A stretch of 64,000 nucleotides of DNA. Source: Dactylellina haptotyla (Eukaryota; Ascomycota; Orbiliomycetes; Orbiliales; Orbiliaceae). A program made the position numbers and the translations under genes. Under the pieces are notes generated by a model. That model was given only the letters and a program-made list of their open reading frames with translations. It did no database searches and was not told the origin of the DNA. The DNA lies in the NCBI GenBank assembly GCA_031310005.1, contig CM062385.1, forward strand, positions 1,178,001-1,242,000, given 5' to 3'. Shown piece after piece: positions 47,189 to 58,402 of this stretch; within the stretch, counting starts at the first letter, position 1; every line of letters starts with the position of its first letter.

Positions 47189-48000
47189 TAATTAGTTCTA
47201 TGTCACAAATACAGAATGTGCATTATCGCTACATATTTGCGTTTCCTTTTACCCTTTCCTTCTTCTCCTCATATTTGGTATGTTTCTCCTTAATTGACAA
47301 CTTGTTTCGGCGGCCTTGCGACAAAATTCATTATTAGTCCTTGTACTTCGTATCACTTTGGTCTTTTTATTATGATAATGACTTCCCAAGGAAAAGTTGC
47401 CTTGTGTGAATAAAGCAGCACTTTAAGGGTGCAATTAACCGAAACCCAGGCAACCCAGTGTACTTACGGAATAAAAATATAATTTTTCAGCTCCTTTCCG
47501 AAAGAACTGTTACATTAAAGCCGCTATCAAACCAGATGTAGATTTCCACACAACCTTCTCCCTACTAAACTCGCGGTCAGGTGGGATCAGGTGGGATATT
47601 TGTATTTTAAATTCAGATCAGATGCCCTGTCATTAAGTTTCGATGGGCTTTCTTCATTCATCGCCTTAGTGTGGCGGCTTTGGATAGGATTTAGCACAGG
47701 AGTGACAAAAATGCTTTCATTGGAACTCGGTTTCTGGTTGCAGTATATCTCTGAGTAATAAGCAGATAAAATGCCTTGACTAGATAGCTTTGCAAATATT
47801 GTGGATCGAAGATGATATCTGAAATTCATCAGAATGGGGTTTAGTCAATGTGGAAAGAGTTCTTGATGGGAACAGAGAGATGTTTTGTGAAATCGTGCCG
47901 ACAAAAAGTCGTCTGCCATAGGATAAAGAGAATAATGTTCCAGAGTAGGATTCGGGCGCCGTTTAATAGATGAAATCAAATAAGAAACACAGCCATATTT
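47189..48000. other. Convergent intergenic region between the Zn2Cys6 and eIF1A genes
   Basis: 0.8 kb containing two 3' flanks. A reverse open frame at 47587-47829 has no protein character. Confidence 0.4.
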
Positions 48001-48701
48001 TCATATTCTATCGATATCAACGTCTGATGTATCATCATCCTCGCCCTCAATGCCGAAGTCCACCCCGCCATCATCCATGCCTTCAATATCAAACGTTCCT
48101 TCGTTGATTTTGGCAGATTCTGGTAACTCCCCGTAAGCCTTTAGGTTCCTAGCTTCGTCGGCGGTGTATTTCAGGATTACGTCTCCCTTTTCGTCTTGGT
48201 AGTCCCGGAGAGATAATAGGATAATATCACCTTGGTTTATCCAAACCTTGGTGGCAGAATGGTGTTAACACTTATGTTGCTTCGTCGAATGCTTGTTATG
48301 ACGGCCAATCAAACCTTTTTGCGGAGTTTCCCCCGAATATGGGCTAATCTTTTTTCGCCATCAAAGCACATGGCTTCAAGTCTCCCATTACCGAGCATCT
48401 TTGTGACTTGAGCGTATTCTGAATGCAATGGTTAGCGGGTTTGGGAAGGTACAAGGGGAATCAAAACACCAGCGGACACCTAATTTATAGAAACAAAGAG
48501 AATAGAAATCAACGAGCTTACCTTGGCCATCTTCCTTGAATGTCAACTCTCTTTTTTCATTGTCATTCTCGTTCTTGCCTCGACGACGATTCTTGCCACC
48601 CTATTTGAGGAGAATGGTAAACATTTTCAACCGCATTGCTAGGTTTTGTGATAGGTTTGAGACAGGAGCGCACGACGAACCTTTCCTTTATTCTTTGGCA
48701 T
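48001..48701 (-). CDS. TIF11: Translation initiation factor eIF1A
   Basis: Reverse strand. Exons 48681-48701, 48522-48600, 48315-48418 and 48001-48246; 149 residues. It reads [20 protein letters not shown], then the OB fold ([60 protein letters not shown]), then the helical [18 protein letters not shown], and an acidic tail ending [12 protein letters not shown]. eIF1A binds the A site of the 40S subunit during scanning. The basic N-terminal tail and the C-terminal DIDRI-type end that contacts eIF5B are both present. The first exon is only 21 nt. Confidence 0.96.
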
Positions 48702-49297
48702 CTTGAGCTCACGGAATCTCTAGGTTCCGGGACGTTGCTATTTGCGGCTCGGGTGTGCGAAGCGGAGGTCGTGTGGTGGTGGGGTTCTGGCGGTTCTCTT
48801 GAAGACTGTTGCAGCGTGTTGCTTGATCTAATCGGAAAAAAGAAGCCAGTCACCCTGATCATTTTTGGTGGGCTGCTTATTGGTGGCGCGAGCACCGGCG
48901 GTTCGAACCACGAGCCACACAATCCTTGGCGGTTGGATTGTGGCACAGGGAACACTGCATGTCACCAGCGGGCAGGCAAAGCACTGCCGACCGATGGGAT
49001 ACGACGTGGGCGACAGTATCCAGGTTGAACCCATCGATACTCTTCGTAAGAACCTGACGCCAGAATCTGACCTAGCGGTATCGAAGAGTTTTCAGTTACA
49101 GACGCCAGCTGGTTCCCTTAGCCGCATCGAATTTCCAGTTAGGCAGAGCTGAATTCTTGGGCATTGCATCGTCCTACCACCCACGATTTACCACCCCGCG
49201 CAAACTTCACATCGACAATACGCAATCACCACCCTTCTTTAGAAGAATACAGTGTGTATTTCATTTATTACACAAACCCGCCTTGGGGATATTTTGA
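48702..49297. promoter_or_regulatory. Divergent promoter region of eIF1A and the BLOC-1-like gene
   Basis: 0.6 kb with start codons on both sides. It includes a GGTTCGAACC palindrome near 48899 which is not part of a tRNA. Confidence 0.45.
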
Positions 49298-49922
49298 ATG
49301 GCTTCCAATGAAGAAAGGCGTCGATCATCCCGGAACTCCATCTCATCGAGTGACGCGGAGATGATAAGAGATCACTCACGGCGACTCGGTATAGCTTCTC
49401 CATCCACCTCTTCCGCATCCAGCCATCTCCTAGACCCGTCAACAGTCGGCGCCCTTTCCTCTCACTTCGACCAATTACTAGCTGCGATCGCGGGAAGGAT
49501 AGAGAGTGTTTGTACTACACATTCTTTTTTCTCTTTTTATTTTTGTAAAAAAAAACACCAAATAAAAATGATGAAAAAACAATACTCCCCATCTCCAAAT
49601 TCAAATCGCTGGATTGACTAAAGTCATTCTACCCCCCATTTCATACGTATGCATCGCAGCCTTCATTTATCAGAACTCTCTAACTCCACATCGTTCTTGC
49701 ACTACGCAGCTTTCGGAGCAAACGCGGATTTCGACGCATCAAAGCCACCGGCAGCATCTGTCCAGCGTTGAGAGAGCGACAGCGGAGATCGAAAGATTTA
49801 GAGAAATACTACACCAGATCGACGAATTAGAACTAGAGTTCGATAGGATCCGCCGCATCCAAGAAATTGTATCGAATTTCAAAACCCGTGTAGCCACACT
49901 CGAAAGACGCTTAGGAAGATGA
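49298..49922 (+). CDS. Small coiled-coil protein resembling BLOC-1 subunit CNL1
   Basis: Exons 49298-49507 and 49710-49922; 140 residues. The first 45 residues are Ser/Arg-rich (SSRNSISSSDAEMIRDHSRRLG). Then LLDPSTVGALSSHFDQLLAAIAGRIES joins across the intron to LSEQTRISTHQSHRQHLS and a long coiled coil (VERATAEIERFREILHQIDELELEFDRI, RRIQEIVSNFKTRVATLERRL). The layout (short Ser-rich start, LLDP, LSEQT, heptad repeats) fits the fungal CNL1/BLOC-1 subunit-4-like family, which acts in endosomal sorting. The family assignment is from resemblance only. The coiled-coil and splice model are solid. Confidence 0.68.
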
Positions 49923-50714
49923 ATCTCCAAATAATCCGATATCACAATCAAGATACCTTATCAAATTCCACTTGAGACTGCAAGTGGTTGATTATCACTA
50001 ACTCCCCGAGAACTCGAAATATGCCTGGTCCTGGGTGCCAAGTTCATTGACAAAATACTTTGGTAGCATATACCCCCCCTTCGTCGCGCTGCTATCCACA
50101 CATTAGCATAACGCTCTTGTTATTGGTTTACTGTTTCATGTAATACTTTAGCAACCTGGGAATTATGGCCAAGTCCACTATCTATGGGAGCTGAGCAGGC
50201 TAGGTAAAGGCTTCCTTACTGCTGCGATTGGGCTGCTCCCGTCGTCCCGAGGATGATCATTAGCACAGTGGGTGGGTTAATATTATTGGGTACAAATTAC
50301 AGCAACTGCCATGAGCCTTAAATTTAACATAACTAACTAAATACTGATAGAAACGAAGATGCTTCCCCCACGTTGGGCTTCGCGACAGCCACACTTGCTA
50401 CAACGTGGTTAAATCGTCGTATAACGAACAAACTTTCCTAGCCTATTAAGTAAATACTCAGGAAACCAAACTTCGAACGTTTCCTTTAGCTTTATGTTAA
50501 TATACGACAAGGGTAGCGAATGGGTTCAAGGAATATTATCTGCGGCCGAGTTATTCGTATCGCCATATTAAAAGATTTCAAGAAATATATTTATTTGACA
50601 ATTGCTACATTCGCGCTATCATATTTTGCTAGCGTTCTCCTGTCAACGGATCGTAAACGGAAGCCGCCGATTAGTACTAGTCGTTTGTGGAGGCACGCGC
50701 AGGAAGCCACTAGT
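49923..50714. other. Convergent intergenic region before the SUB2 3' end
   Basis: 0.8 kb, AT-rich around 50300-50520. No gene supported. Confidence 0.4.
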
Positions 50715-52835
50715 CTAGGTGTTCATGTAACTAGTCAATGTCAGAAGATATGTTCAACCGAGAAGAGAAAAAAAGAGCGTAGATATGTACTTACCGACTT
50801 GCATCGATACCCTCGTCGGGAAACTTCTCAAGCTGCACTTCGAATCTTTCCATAATTTTATTCAAGACCTCCCCATCTTCCTTGTTGCTAACGAAACTGA
50901 TACTGAGTCCTTTAGTGCCGAAACGACCGGCACGTCCAACACGATGCAGGTAGGAATCTGGGTCAGCTGGAAGGTCATAGTTGATAGCAAGGTTGATACG
51001 CTCAATGTCAATTCCACGACCAAATACGTCAGTGGCGACGCAAATACGCTTGTTGAATTCCTTGAACGATGTATAGCGTTTGATACGTTCTTCTTGTGAG
51101 ATCCCAGAGTGGACAGCAATTGATGGGAATCCGCATTCAACCAAGAGTCGGTTTAGCTCGTTGGCCCGTACTGTGGATTTGACAAATATGATGACCTGAT
51201 TGAACTCAAGCTGATCCAAGAGCTCGTTAAGTTTCCGATTCTTTTCGTTTTCCTCCAGCTTAATGTAGTATTGTTGTAAACCATGGAGAGTAAGCTTTGT
51301 TTCGTCATCAACGAAAATCTCAAGAGGCGATTGCATAAATTTCTTGCAGATCGGTCGTATATCTTGGGATAGGGTGGCTGAAAACATCATAACTTGCTTG
51401 CTTTGGGGTGTGGCTCGGAAGATCTCTTGGACGTCGCGACGCATATCTACAATAAATGTTAGTTACGGGATGACATGTGATGGAGATTATCACAACCTCT
51501 GTATTGCTGGGTTTACCTACCGATCTGATCCAGCATCTTGTCGCACTCATCAAGAACAAACGCTTTTACGCTACCTAATCGCAAGAACTTATCTCTTACA
51601 AGGGCATTAAGCCTCCCAGGCGTCGCAACAATTATGTGGGGGTGGGTGTCCTTGTTTTTCAATATCTCAACGTCCTTTTGCATTGGTGTGCCACCATAAA
51701 AGACGCTGCATTTTACTTCCGGCATGTACTTCGAGAACCGTGAGTACTCATTGCGGATCTGGTAGGCAAGTTCGCGGGTATGGCACATCACCAACACCGA
51801 TGTTTCGCCAGCGACTGGATCGAGCTGCTGGAGCGTGGTCAACACGAATACAGCTGTTTTCCCCAAGCCAGATTTCGCCTGGCATAGCACATCTGTGCCT
51901 ACAATAGCCTGCGGAATACAAACTTGCTGGACTGTGAGAACAAGCTTGGTTGTTAGATGCCAATTCTTAATAAATAGGTTGTTGTCGCACAACCAAAAAT
52001 ATATATATTTCGAACCAAAAACAGTGTTCAAACAAAGCAAACGGACGGGTGGGAGTGGGGGCGGGCTAGGGCGTGACGAAAAGAACCCTCGATTCGAACG
52101 TAGATCTCCAGTGCAATTGTCACAACATCGCTTATCGTCTCTCAGGTCGAGATGGAAAAATATGTTGATCGAGCGATATTCAGAGAAGATCTCCTTTGAC
52201 CACTACCTTAATGTTTGAGTTACTGTGGCCGTAAAACAAAGTATTTCTGTTCTACCGCACGATGTTGCCCAGGATGACCTAAAGGTGGTTGGTTTTCCTT
52301 TCCAGTAGCCGCGAAAGCGGCTCTCGGGAATAAACAAATCGAAATCGTGGAGTGGTTACCGCTAGTGCGATGATATCTAGCGCACAGCAGTTTGCGCCAC
52401 CAGTACCATGCTGACGACAGGTTGAAACCATAGACCTTAGCTCTCTTGACGCCCTTAGGCAGCCAGAATTGGTTGGATTTTTCAAATAGATCAGGCACAC
52501 TATCGGCTTTTTAAAAAACCAGAGGACGATTCTATGGTGATGCAAGGGTATGATGGGGAAGCGTGCGTAGCAAGAGATGTAGACTGACCCTCGGAAGGAT
52601 GTTCGAAACCGCAGTCGACTATTGCTCTTAGGAGTTCGGGTTTCAATAGGAAGTCGCGAAAGCCGGTGCTGTGTATTCCAACGTATGAGCCTTTTTTATC
52701 AGCCTGGTTGGATGAGGCAGCGTCGGTTTTCTTCGCATCGCCGTTACCGGGAGCGGTAGCCTCTGTGGGAGCATTGGCTTCGTTCCCAATCTCATCATCA
52801 GAGTAGTCAATAAGATCCTCTTCGTGTTCCGACAT
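50715..52835 (-). CDS. SUB2: DECD-box RNA helicase of spliceosome and mRNA export (UAP56 homologue)
   Basis: Reverse strand. Exons 52589-52835, 51521-51931, 50795-51446 and 50715-50730; 441 residues. An acidic N-terminus ([13 protein letters not shown]) precedes the Q-motif region ([34 protein letters not shown]). Motif I is AKSGLGKT (about 101-108), motif II the diagnostic DECD (210-213), motif III SAT, and motif [12 protein letters not shown]. The C-terminus EGIDASRYMNT spans the last intron. The final exon contributes only a third of a codon plus YMNT and the stop. The first intron is 657 nt, far longer than any other coding intron in the window; the others in this gene are 64 and 74 nt. 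Sub2 loads TREX on pre-mRNA and acts in early spliceosome assembly. Confidence 0.95.
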
Positions 52836-53364
52836 TGCTAGCCTTCACATAGTTTCCCAGTTAGCTACCCCGGCAGAAACCGCGTTTATGATAGATTTTA
52901 CCGACTCACCCTGGCTAAACGTGAAATTTCAATAGCGATCGCTTCGGATTTGAGGATGGGAACTAGATAACAAGTTACTGAGATCAACTGAGATCACGAT
53001 GTGTCAAGGTTTTTTTGGGGTTGGGTTCGAAGGTGGCAAGTACTAGATTACGCGAAGTTGTTCTTTTCCTTTTAAACAGCTCGGGAAACCCGCGTTGGGG
53101 GAAGGTCAACACAAAAGCTGGTCCGTATGCCACAACTGGGCTATCAATATACTGTTGAATGCTAAGGCTAGAATCATGATATCAGAGCCCAATCTGAGGC
53201 CATATAATTATGCATAAGTAAGTATCTATTAAATTAACAGGTGGATGGCTAGGTGACCTGGGTATGATATAGTTAATTGTGTAATAATAACCCAGGCAAA
53301 CTGCTATTCAAGAAAGCTGCTATCTACATGTTTGGCAAATACAAGGCCGTAAGGAAACGATGAT
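52836..53364. promoter_or_regulatory. Promoter region of SUB2
   Basis: 0.5 kb between the SUB2 start and the 3' end of the secreted-protein gene, both leftward. AT-rich near 53200-53280. No gene seen. Confidence 0.45.
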
Positions 53365-55291
53365 TTAGTGCTCAGGCTCGCAAGGCCCTATGTGCCTGTT
53401 CACGAAGTAATTGTCCTTCGTGTCTGTGGTACACAAAAAGATCTTATCAAATTGCTCCTCCTCCATGTTCCAGACGGACAGAGGTTGACCCCGCCAGTGC
53501 TTCTTCAGATAGGCGATGGTTTCTGTCGCCTTGATATTCGGTGGACGGACTGAACCTGTCACGATTTCGTATCCGTCCACACCATTCACGATTTTGGCTC
53601 TGATCTTGGGTCCTTCTGGGTATATCGGGCCTCGAGGATATGCCTTGGATGGAACACCTGGTCTCTCACCAGTGTCGTAGGCAATGCAGGTTTCGCCTGG
53701 GAAAAGCGGCCTTGGTTTGATCAGAGGCCACTCTTTTTTCATATTTTTGATAAAACCTGCTCGGATGAACCTGACAGCTTCAGGAAGGGCCGAGTCAAGG
53801 ATTTCGGCGACTGCGTCAATAGCAAGGTTTGAGGTAAAGTCAGCACCCCATTCTCCCTTCTCCTTAGGGCAGAAACCTCCATGCTTCCACCCAGCCTGGA
53901 ATTTGTTCTTGGCCCCTGCTGTGACCGAAAAGTCAACTCCAAGATCTCCTTTCTTTATACCTGGCAACAGCCCCGGATTCAACGTCAAACCTGCTCGGAG
54001 GCCTAATTTCAGCACCGCATCCAGCTTGCCCTCAGCAACCACCTGTGCCTTCACGAGTTTGAACTCTGGTTTGGCTATATCCCAGTTGTTTTTGGAGTAG
54101 TCAAAATGCGGGCCTTTCTCGTCCCACCAAGCGCTCACAGAAGCATCTCCGGTTTTCAATTGAACAGAAGCCTCTACTTCGCCTCTTGCTTCACCGCTCA
54201 ACACAAGCTGGGGGGTGGCGATCAATTTAAGTCCGAAATCTCCAATCCCAGGGATGGCGATATTGGCAGGTTGTAGTTTAAGTGTGATGAATTCCGGTGT
54301 GCGTGCATCTTCCCACTTAGCGTCGATTGTTGCCTTTAACTGAACTATCGCTTTCTTAATTCCAGGTTGGAAGTCAACCCCGAAATCCACACCTAAACTT
54401 GAATTTCTCCTTTCGGCCCATGCTTCGATTTTCATGTCACCGGTCAAGGAGCAGTCCGCACATGTCAAATCCATTTTCGAAAGTGGAAGCTTCTTGGTCC
54501 AAAGCGAATAATTCTTTCTGCTCCAGTCATAGGTGTGGCTACCGTTGGCTCTGTGGCGTTGCTCGGAGACGAGGGGAGCTTGCTTGTCTTGGCTTCTCCG
54601 ATGTATACTAGGATGATCAACAGATCCAATTCGAAGCTTGAAAGTTCTAGCCGCTTCATCCCAGGAAACATTTCGCCGGGTGAGACTGACCCTCAAGCTC
54701 GCCGGGTCGCGTTTCACCCCAACTATTTTATACGCGGTCCTCTCTTCATCAGGGCCGCAACCTTTATGGTGATGGTGGGTTATAAGATAAAAGAAATCCG
54801 GATTTTTCTTGTTGACCCAATCCCAGGACCTGACTGCGGTATCCATCCCTTGTTCGTTATTAAACTTCAGGTACAGGTCTTCGCCCGCGCAATATGCATT
54901 ATCCAAATGGTGCTCTAGGTCCTCTAGTAAAATAAACGGGTGCCTTGGGTCCGATTTGGTTATTTTCATTTCTGCGAGGTGAACACCATGTTGTGCTGAT
55001 GAGGCAAGATAACGTTAGTTATTCGACCAACAGAGAGTCTATTTTCAACCAAAACTTACTAATTGGATTGCTTCCATATATCAATCGAATCTCATCTCGA
55101 AGCTGTAAAGTTGAGAAATCATCGCTTCTTCTCTGTATATGTGGGAAAAGCTCCACCTCTCGGACAGGTAACAGCTTGACCGTGTCTCCTTGGGCATTGA
55201 TCTTCTCCGGTGCTAGTTTGATCGGGCCCGCAGAACTCAAAGCAAAAAGACTTGTAGATAACGCAACTGAAAGAAAGTTTTTGGTGACCAT
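53365..55291 (-). CDS. Secreted protein of unknown function
   Basis: Reverse strand. Exons 55060-55291 and 53365-54995; 620 residues. The N-terminus MVTKNFLSVALSTSLFALSSA is a classical signal peptide. No membrane span or GPI signal is seen. The central part holds a cysteine pair in DLTCADCSLTGD followed by a beta-rich, amphipathic region (LGVDFGVDFQPGIKKAIVQL, GDFGLKLIATPQLVLSG, EASVQLKTGDASVSAWW, GLTLNPGLLPGIKK, GDLGVDFSVTAGAKNKFQAG). The element PGIKK next to GVDF appears twice, suggesting an old internal duplication. This layout recalls large fungal secreted proteins of the DUF7223 type, but I cannot confirm that by eye. It is the last intact-looking gene before the AT-rich region. Confidence 0.8.
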
Positions 55292-56372
55292 GGTTATTAA
55301 AAAATGAAATAGATACTGGTATATATCGTCCTGCGAAGGCCACCAGTGTTGAAATAAGTAAAATCAAACGATTGTCGAGAAATTTTTTAGAAAAAAACAA
55401 CGAAAAAAGAGGTAAAAGAATGATATTCCCGCCAGGGGAATGCTTACAGGGTAGTGAAGTTGGTGATTGGAAGATGATGGATGGAAACGAAACCCTCTGG
55501 ACCTTAAATAGTTAATTTGAACAGCTTTGCTATCTGGTAAAGGAAACAAATGGGTCTACTAACCCTCTTTTTGATTTCCTCGGTCGATTGTTTCATAATT
55601 AGCTCGAACCATTCTAAACGTCGCAAATACTGAGCCTCAATAACATAATAAAACCACCTAGTCGAAACTATTTCATTAGTAAAATATATACTAATATAAG
55701 CGTTGGAGGCTAGATTGATTTAGCTAGTGTTTGGTGAGGTATAAAACTTGATATAGCGTCGCATATTATACTACTAATTTAGCATAATCCTCTCAAGTGG
55801 TTTCAAGCTTTAATCTATTTAGGTCTAGTCACTTAAAATTATCTCTATATTCTTCCGAGATTGAAACAATTTATGCTAGTTTATTAGAATCTCAATATTA
55901 AACCCTCCGGCTTGGCAACGGAATTGTTTGATATCTGCTACAGGGGCGTGCGTACCCAGTTCTCCGTGTTAGCTAAGAAAAGAAATTTATAGGTTCTTAA
56001 TTTTTACTGTTCGCTCTACCATGTTTAGTTCGCAGTTAGTGATTGATACCTTAATGTATCGCAAGCGCAATATATATCAATAGAGTTAAGAACGTAAAGA
56101 GCTAGTATTAATATTAGCTATTAGCAAATATCGTAGCTTATGCAATTATGTCAACCGGCCTGCAAGGCTGGACCAAACCAGCTAGTAGCCCCAGTAGCTA
56201 TTCACAGAAGATTTATACTAAAACATAGTAATGGTATATGATTAGTTAGTAAACTCTGATAACACAGATGCATAGATGTGAGGCTTCGCAAATTCGTATA
56301 TTTAAAAATACAACGGGGTCAACACAGTAACCTAATAATGTTCCAACACAACACTTAACTGCCACTTACTGA

Positions 56373-56631
56373 TGTGGTGGATTTTGTGTAACTCAAATAA
56401 AAGATATTTGTAGTATACTGTTAGTATCATGGTACGTATATATAGTGTATGGTGTGGCTTATAATAAGTTTATTATCTTATCCTAATAATACTAAGTGTT
56501 TATATGTAGATTCTTGAGTACTTTAAGTACTTATATATATATATATATATATACAGGCTATTTATATTATATATAGCTTCCGGGCCCGCGCCCGACCAGG
56601 CTAGCTTGGTCCCTCTCAAGTATTCAACACA
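56373..56631. mobile_element. Possible solo LTR fossil
   Basis: A segment of about 259 bp beginning TGTGGTGG and ending CAACACA, i.e. TG...CA with imperfectly inverted ends, containing a TA repeat and a GC-rich block (GGGCCCGCGCC). It resembles a relict retroelement LTR in an otherwise AT-rich region. No internal coding region and no clear target-site duplication is seen, and the family cannot be named. Old and degraded if real. Confidence 0.3.
56528..56554. repeat. TA dinucleotide microsatellite
   Basis: About twelve uninterrupted TA units inside the possible LTR relict. Confidence 0.85.
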
Positions 56632-56737
56632 ACTTTAAATATTAACATAAAATTAAATATTTTATAATTTTTCTATCATATGTCAAAGCATATTCAATTT
56701 TTAATAAATACTAAAGTAGTTATTGAGATAATTTTTT

Positions 56738-56880
56738 GTTAGAGTTTGGGGTGATACTACTAGGGGTAAGCGAGGCCGGAGGCAAGCTCTACTTGTATGT
56801 GCCACTGGTGGTACAAAATCCCTGTTTCCCTATAAAGTTCATTAGGGAGATAATCTAAATTACAAGGAGGCTAGTTGGCG
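56738..56880. repeat. Possible retroelement LTR fragment
   Basis: A GC-bearing block starting TGTTAGAGTTTGGGG in an AT-rich background, with the short segment GCGAGGCCGGAGGCAAGC. It has the look of a degraded LTR edge, and neither the other end nor a coding region can be found. Fossil, family unknown. Confidence 0.25.
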
Positions 56881-58402
56881 AGTGGCCATGCATAGTTGTT
56901 TAAATCTAAATTTTGGTATATATTATCTCAAGCTATTCGGCCTTGGACAAAATTCAATGCTAAGAGCTTAGCCTAGTTTTGCAAACCATATTATTGTGTA
57001 TATCGTCTAGAATTCAAACTTCGGTGCTCAATGCTTTCATGTCCCGACTTCAATCTTCTTGGTGTTCAAATAACGGCGTGACCGGTCCTGGGGTGTAGCA
57101 TATAGGCATTTCAAAGCGCGTTGAATCCCATGATATCATTGCAAAGTGGTATGCATACGTATAATTTAGGAACAATTCAACCAATCAATTCTAATTTCCA
57201 GAGCTCTACATAAAGACAACCCTAGTGTAAGAAATCCAAAGCTGAAGAAAGCTGAGCTTGGTAAGTTAGACGGATCACTAGAACAACAATGCATTACATG
57301 ATCTTATGATGTATCTTACATCAATAGGCTCTTGCTTCAAGACAATAATGTGCATAGCACTGATAAAAAAGGTACAATGCGGTAGCAAGAACGCCGATTC
57401 TCGCTATCTTTCCCAGCTACAAGGGCTGAGATGTAATCTTATGCCGATAGGAGTATAACGGAACTAGATAATAGCTCATAACGCCACCTAAAACTGGACC
57501 TGGGAGAAAATCAGACGGCAATATTTGGCCGTCGAAAATTGTGGGCAAAGAATACTGAGATATATCGATATCCGAGTGCGATCCAGCGATCCATGCCATC
57601 CATGTGTCAAGAGCTCTTGATCATCGGAAAGTGGGAATGTCGTAGTTAAATGTACCTTCACCATTCACTAAAAATGGATTCTTCTTCGTGCAACATGATA
57701 GCTCAGGGGCGATGCAATTGACGGCACATATCCGTAAAAAACATGAGGTGATATGATTTTCATGGTAAAAATTCATGTTGGAGATCGGCGACATGCGTGC
57801 CCATCGGATTTAAGAATAAATATTTCCAAAAGTCTGAGAATTGGTGGAATATAATTCTCTTAGAATTTGTCGAGGTTGCTAAGTTTGAACATGGTTGGAT
57901 TTTCCCGCTGGCTAGAGTTCACAACTTGCATATATACCCTATAAAACAATTCACATATAAATAATTTAGCTCGGGTAAATAAACGACATCAAGGGGTTGC
58001 CTCATCGGCTCTGATTGTCGCAGTCGGAGTTTCTGTATGCGTGTGTAGCGAAAGCAAAGTTTTCAGCCCGCGGCTTCTTTTTCTGGGAGTTAAAGGGGGA
58101 AATTTCCTAAATATCAGTAGTCATTCAGCTGTATATCAAGTTTGGTGCATATACCGTGGAAGCGAAATGGTTCAAAAATAAAATGCAGGCTAGAACTGTG
58201 AGATGATAATCAATTAGGAATGTACGGATGCCTAAAAAATGGCTCTTTTAGCTATATGAATTTGCTTGTTACTAGTATCAACAGCCTTTATTCTAAGGTT
58301 ATAAATTGGCCTTGATTCTTTTGAATTATGCTATTAAATTATCACAAATTGCAAACAAATCATCTTTAGTGGGTTTGATATAATCTCATAATCGACCTTA
58401 AG

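Larger units (their letters stand above)
55292..58402. other. AT-rich, gene-poor transition zone with repeat scraps
   Basis: About 3.1 kb without a supportable gene. AT content rises rightwards from about 55.6 kb. It contains a TA microsatellite and short GC-bearing segments that look like pieces of old repeats (see 56373-56631 and 56738-56880). The right end should hold the promoter of the adhesin-like locus. Confidence 0.5.

Noticed and set aside
48895-48915. GGTTCGAACC palindrome resembling a tRNA T-loop
   Set aside because: Flanking bases do not form a T-stem, no acceptor stem or D arm can be drawn, and it lies in a promoter region.
52220-52545. Two reverse-strand open frames within the first SUB2 intron
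   Set aside because: Flanking SUB2 exons join perfectly without them, and the encoded sequences show no resemblance to helicases or other proteins.
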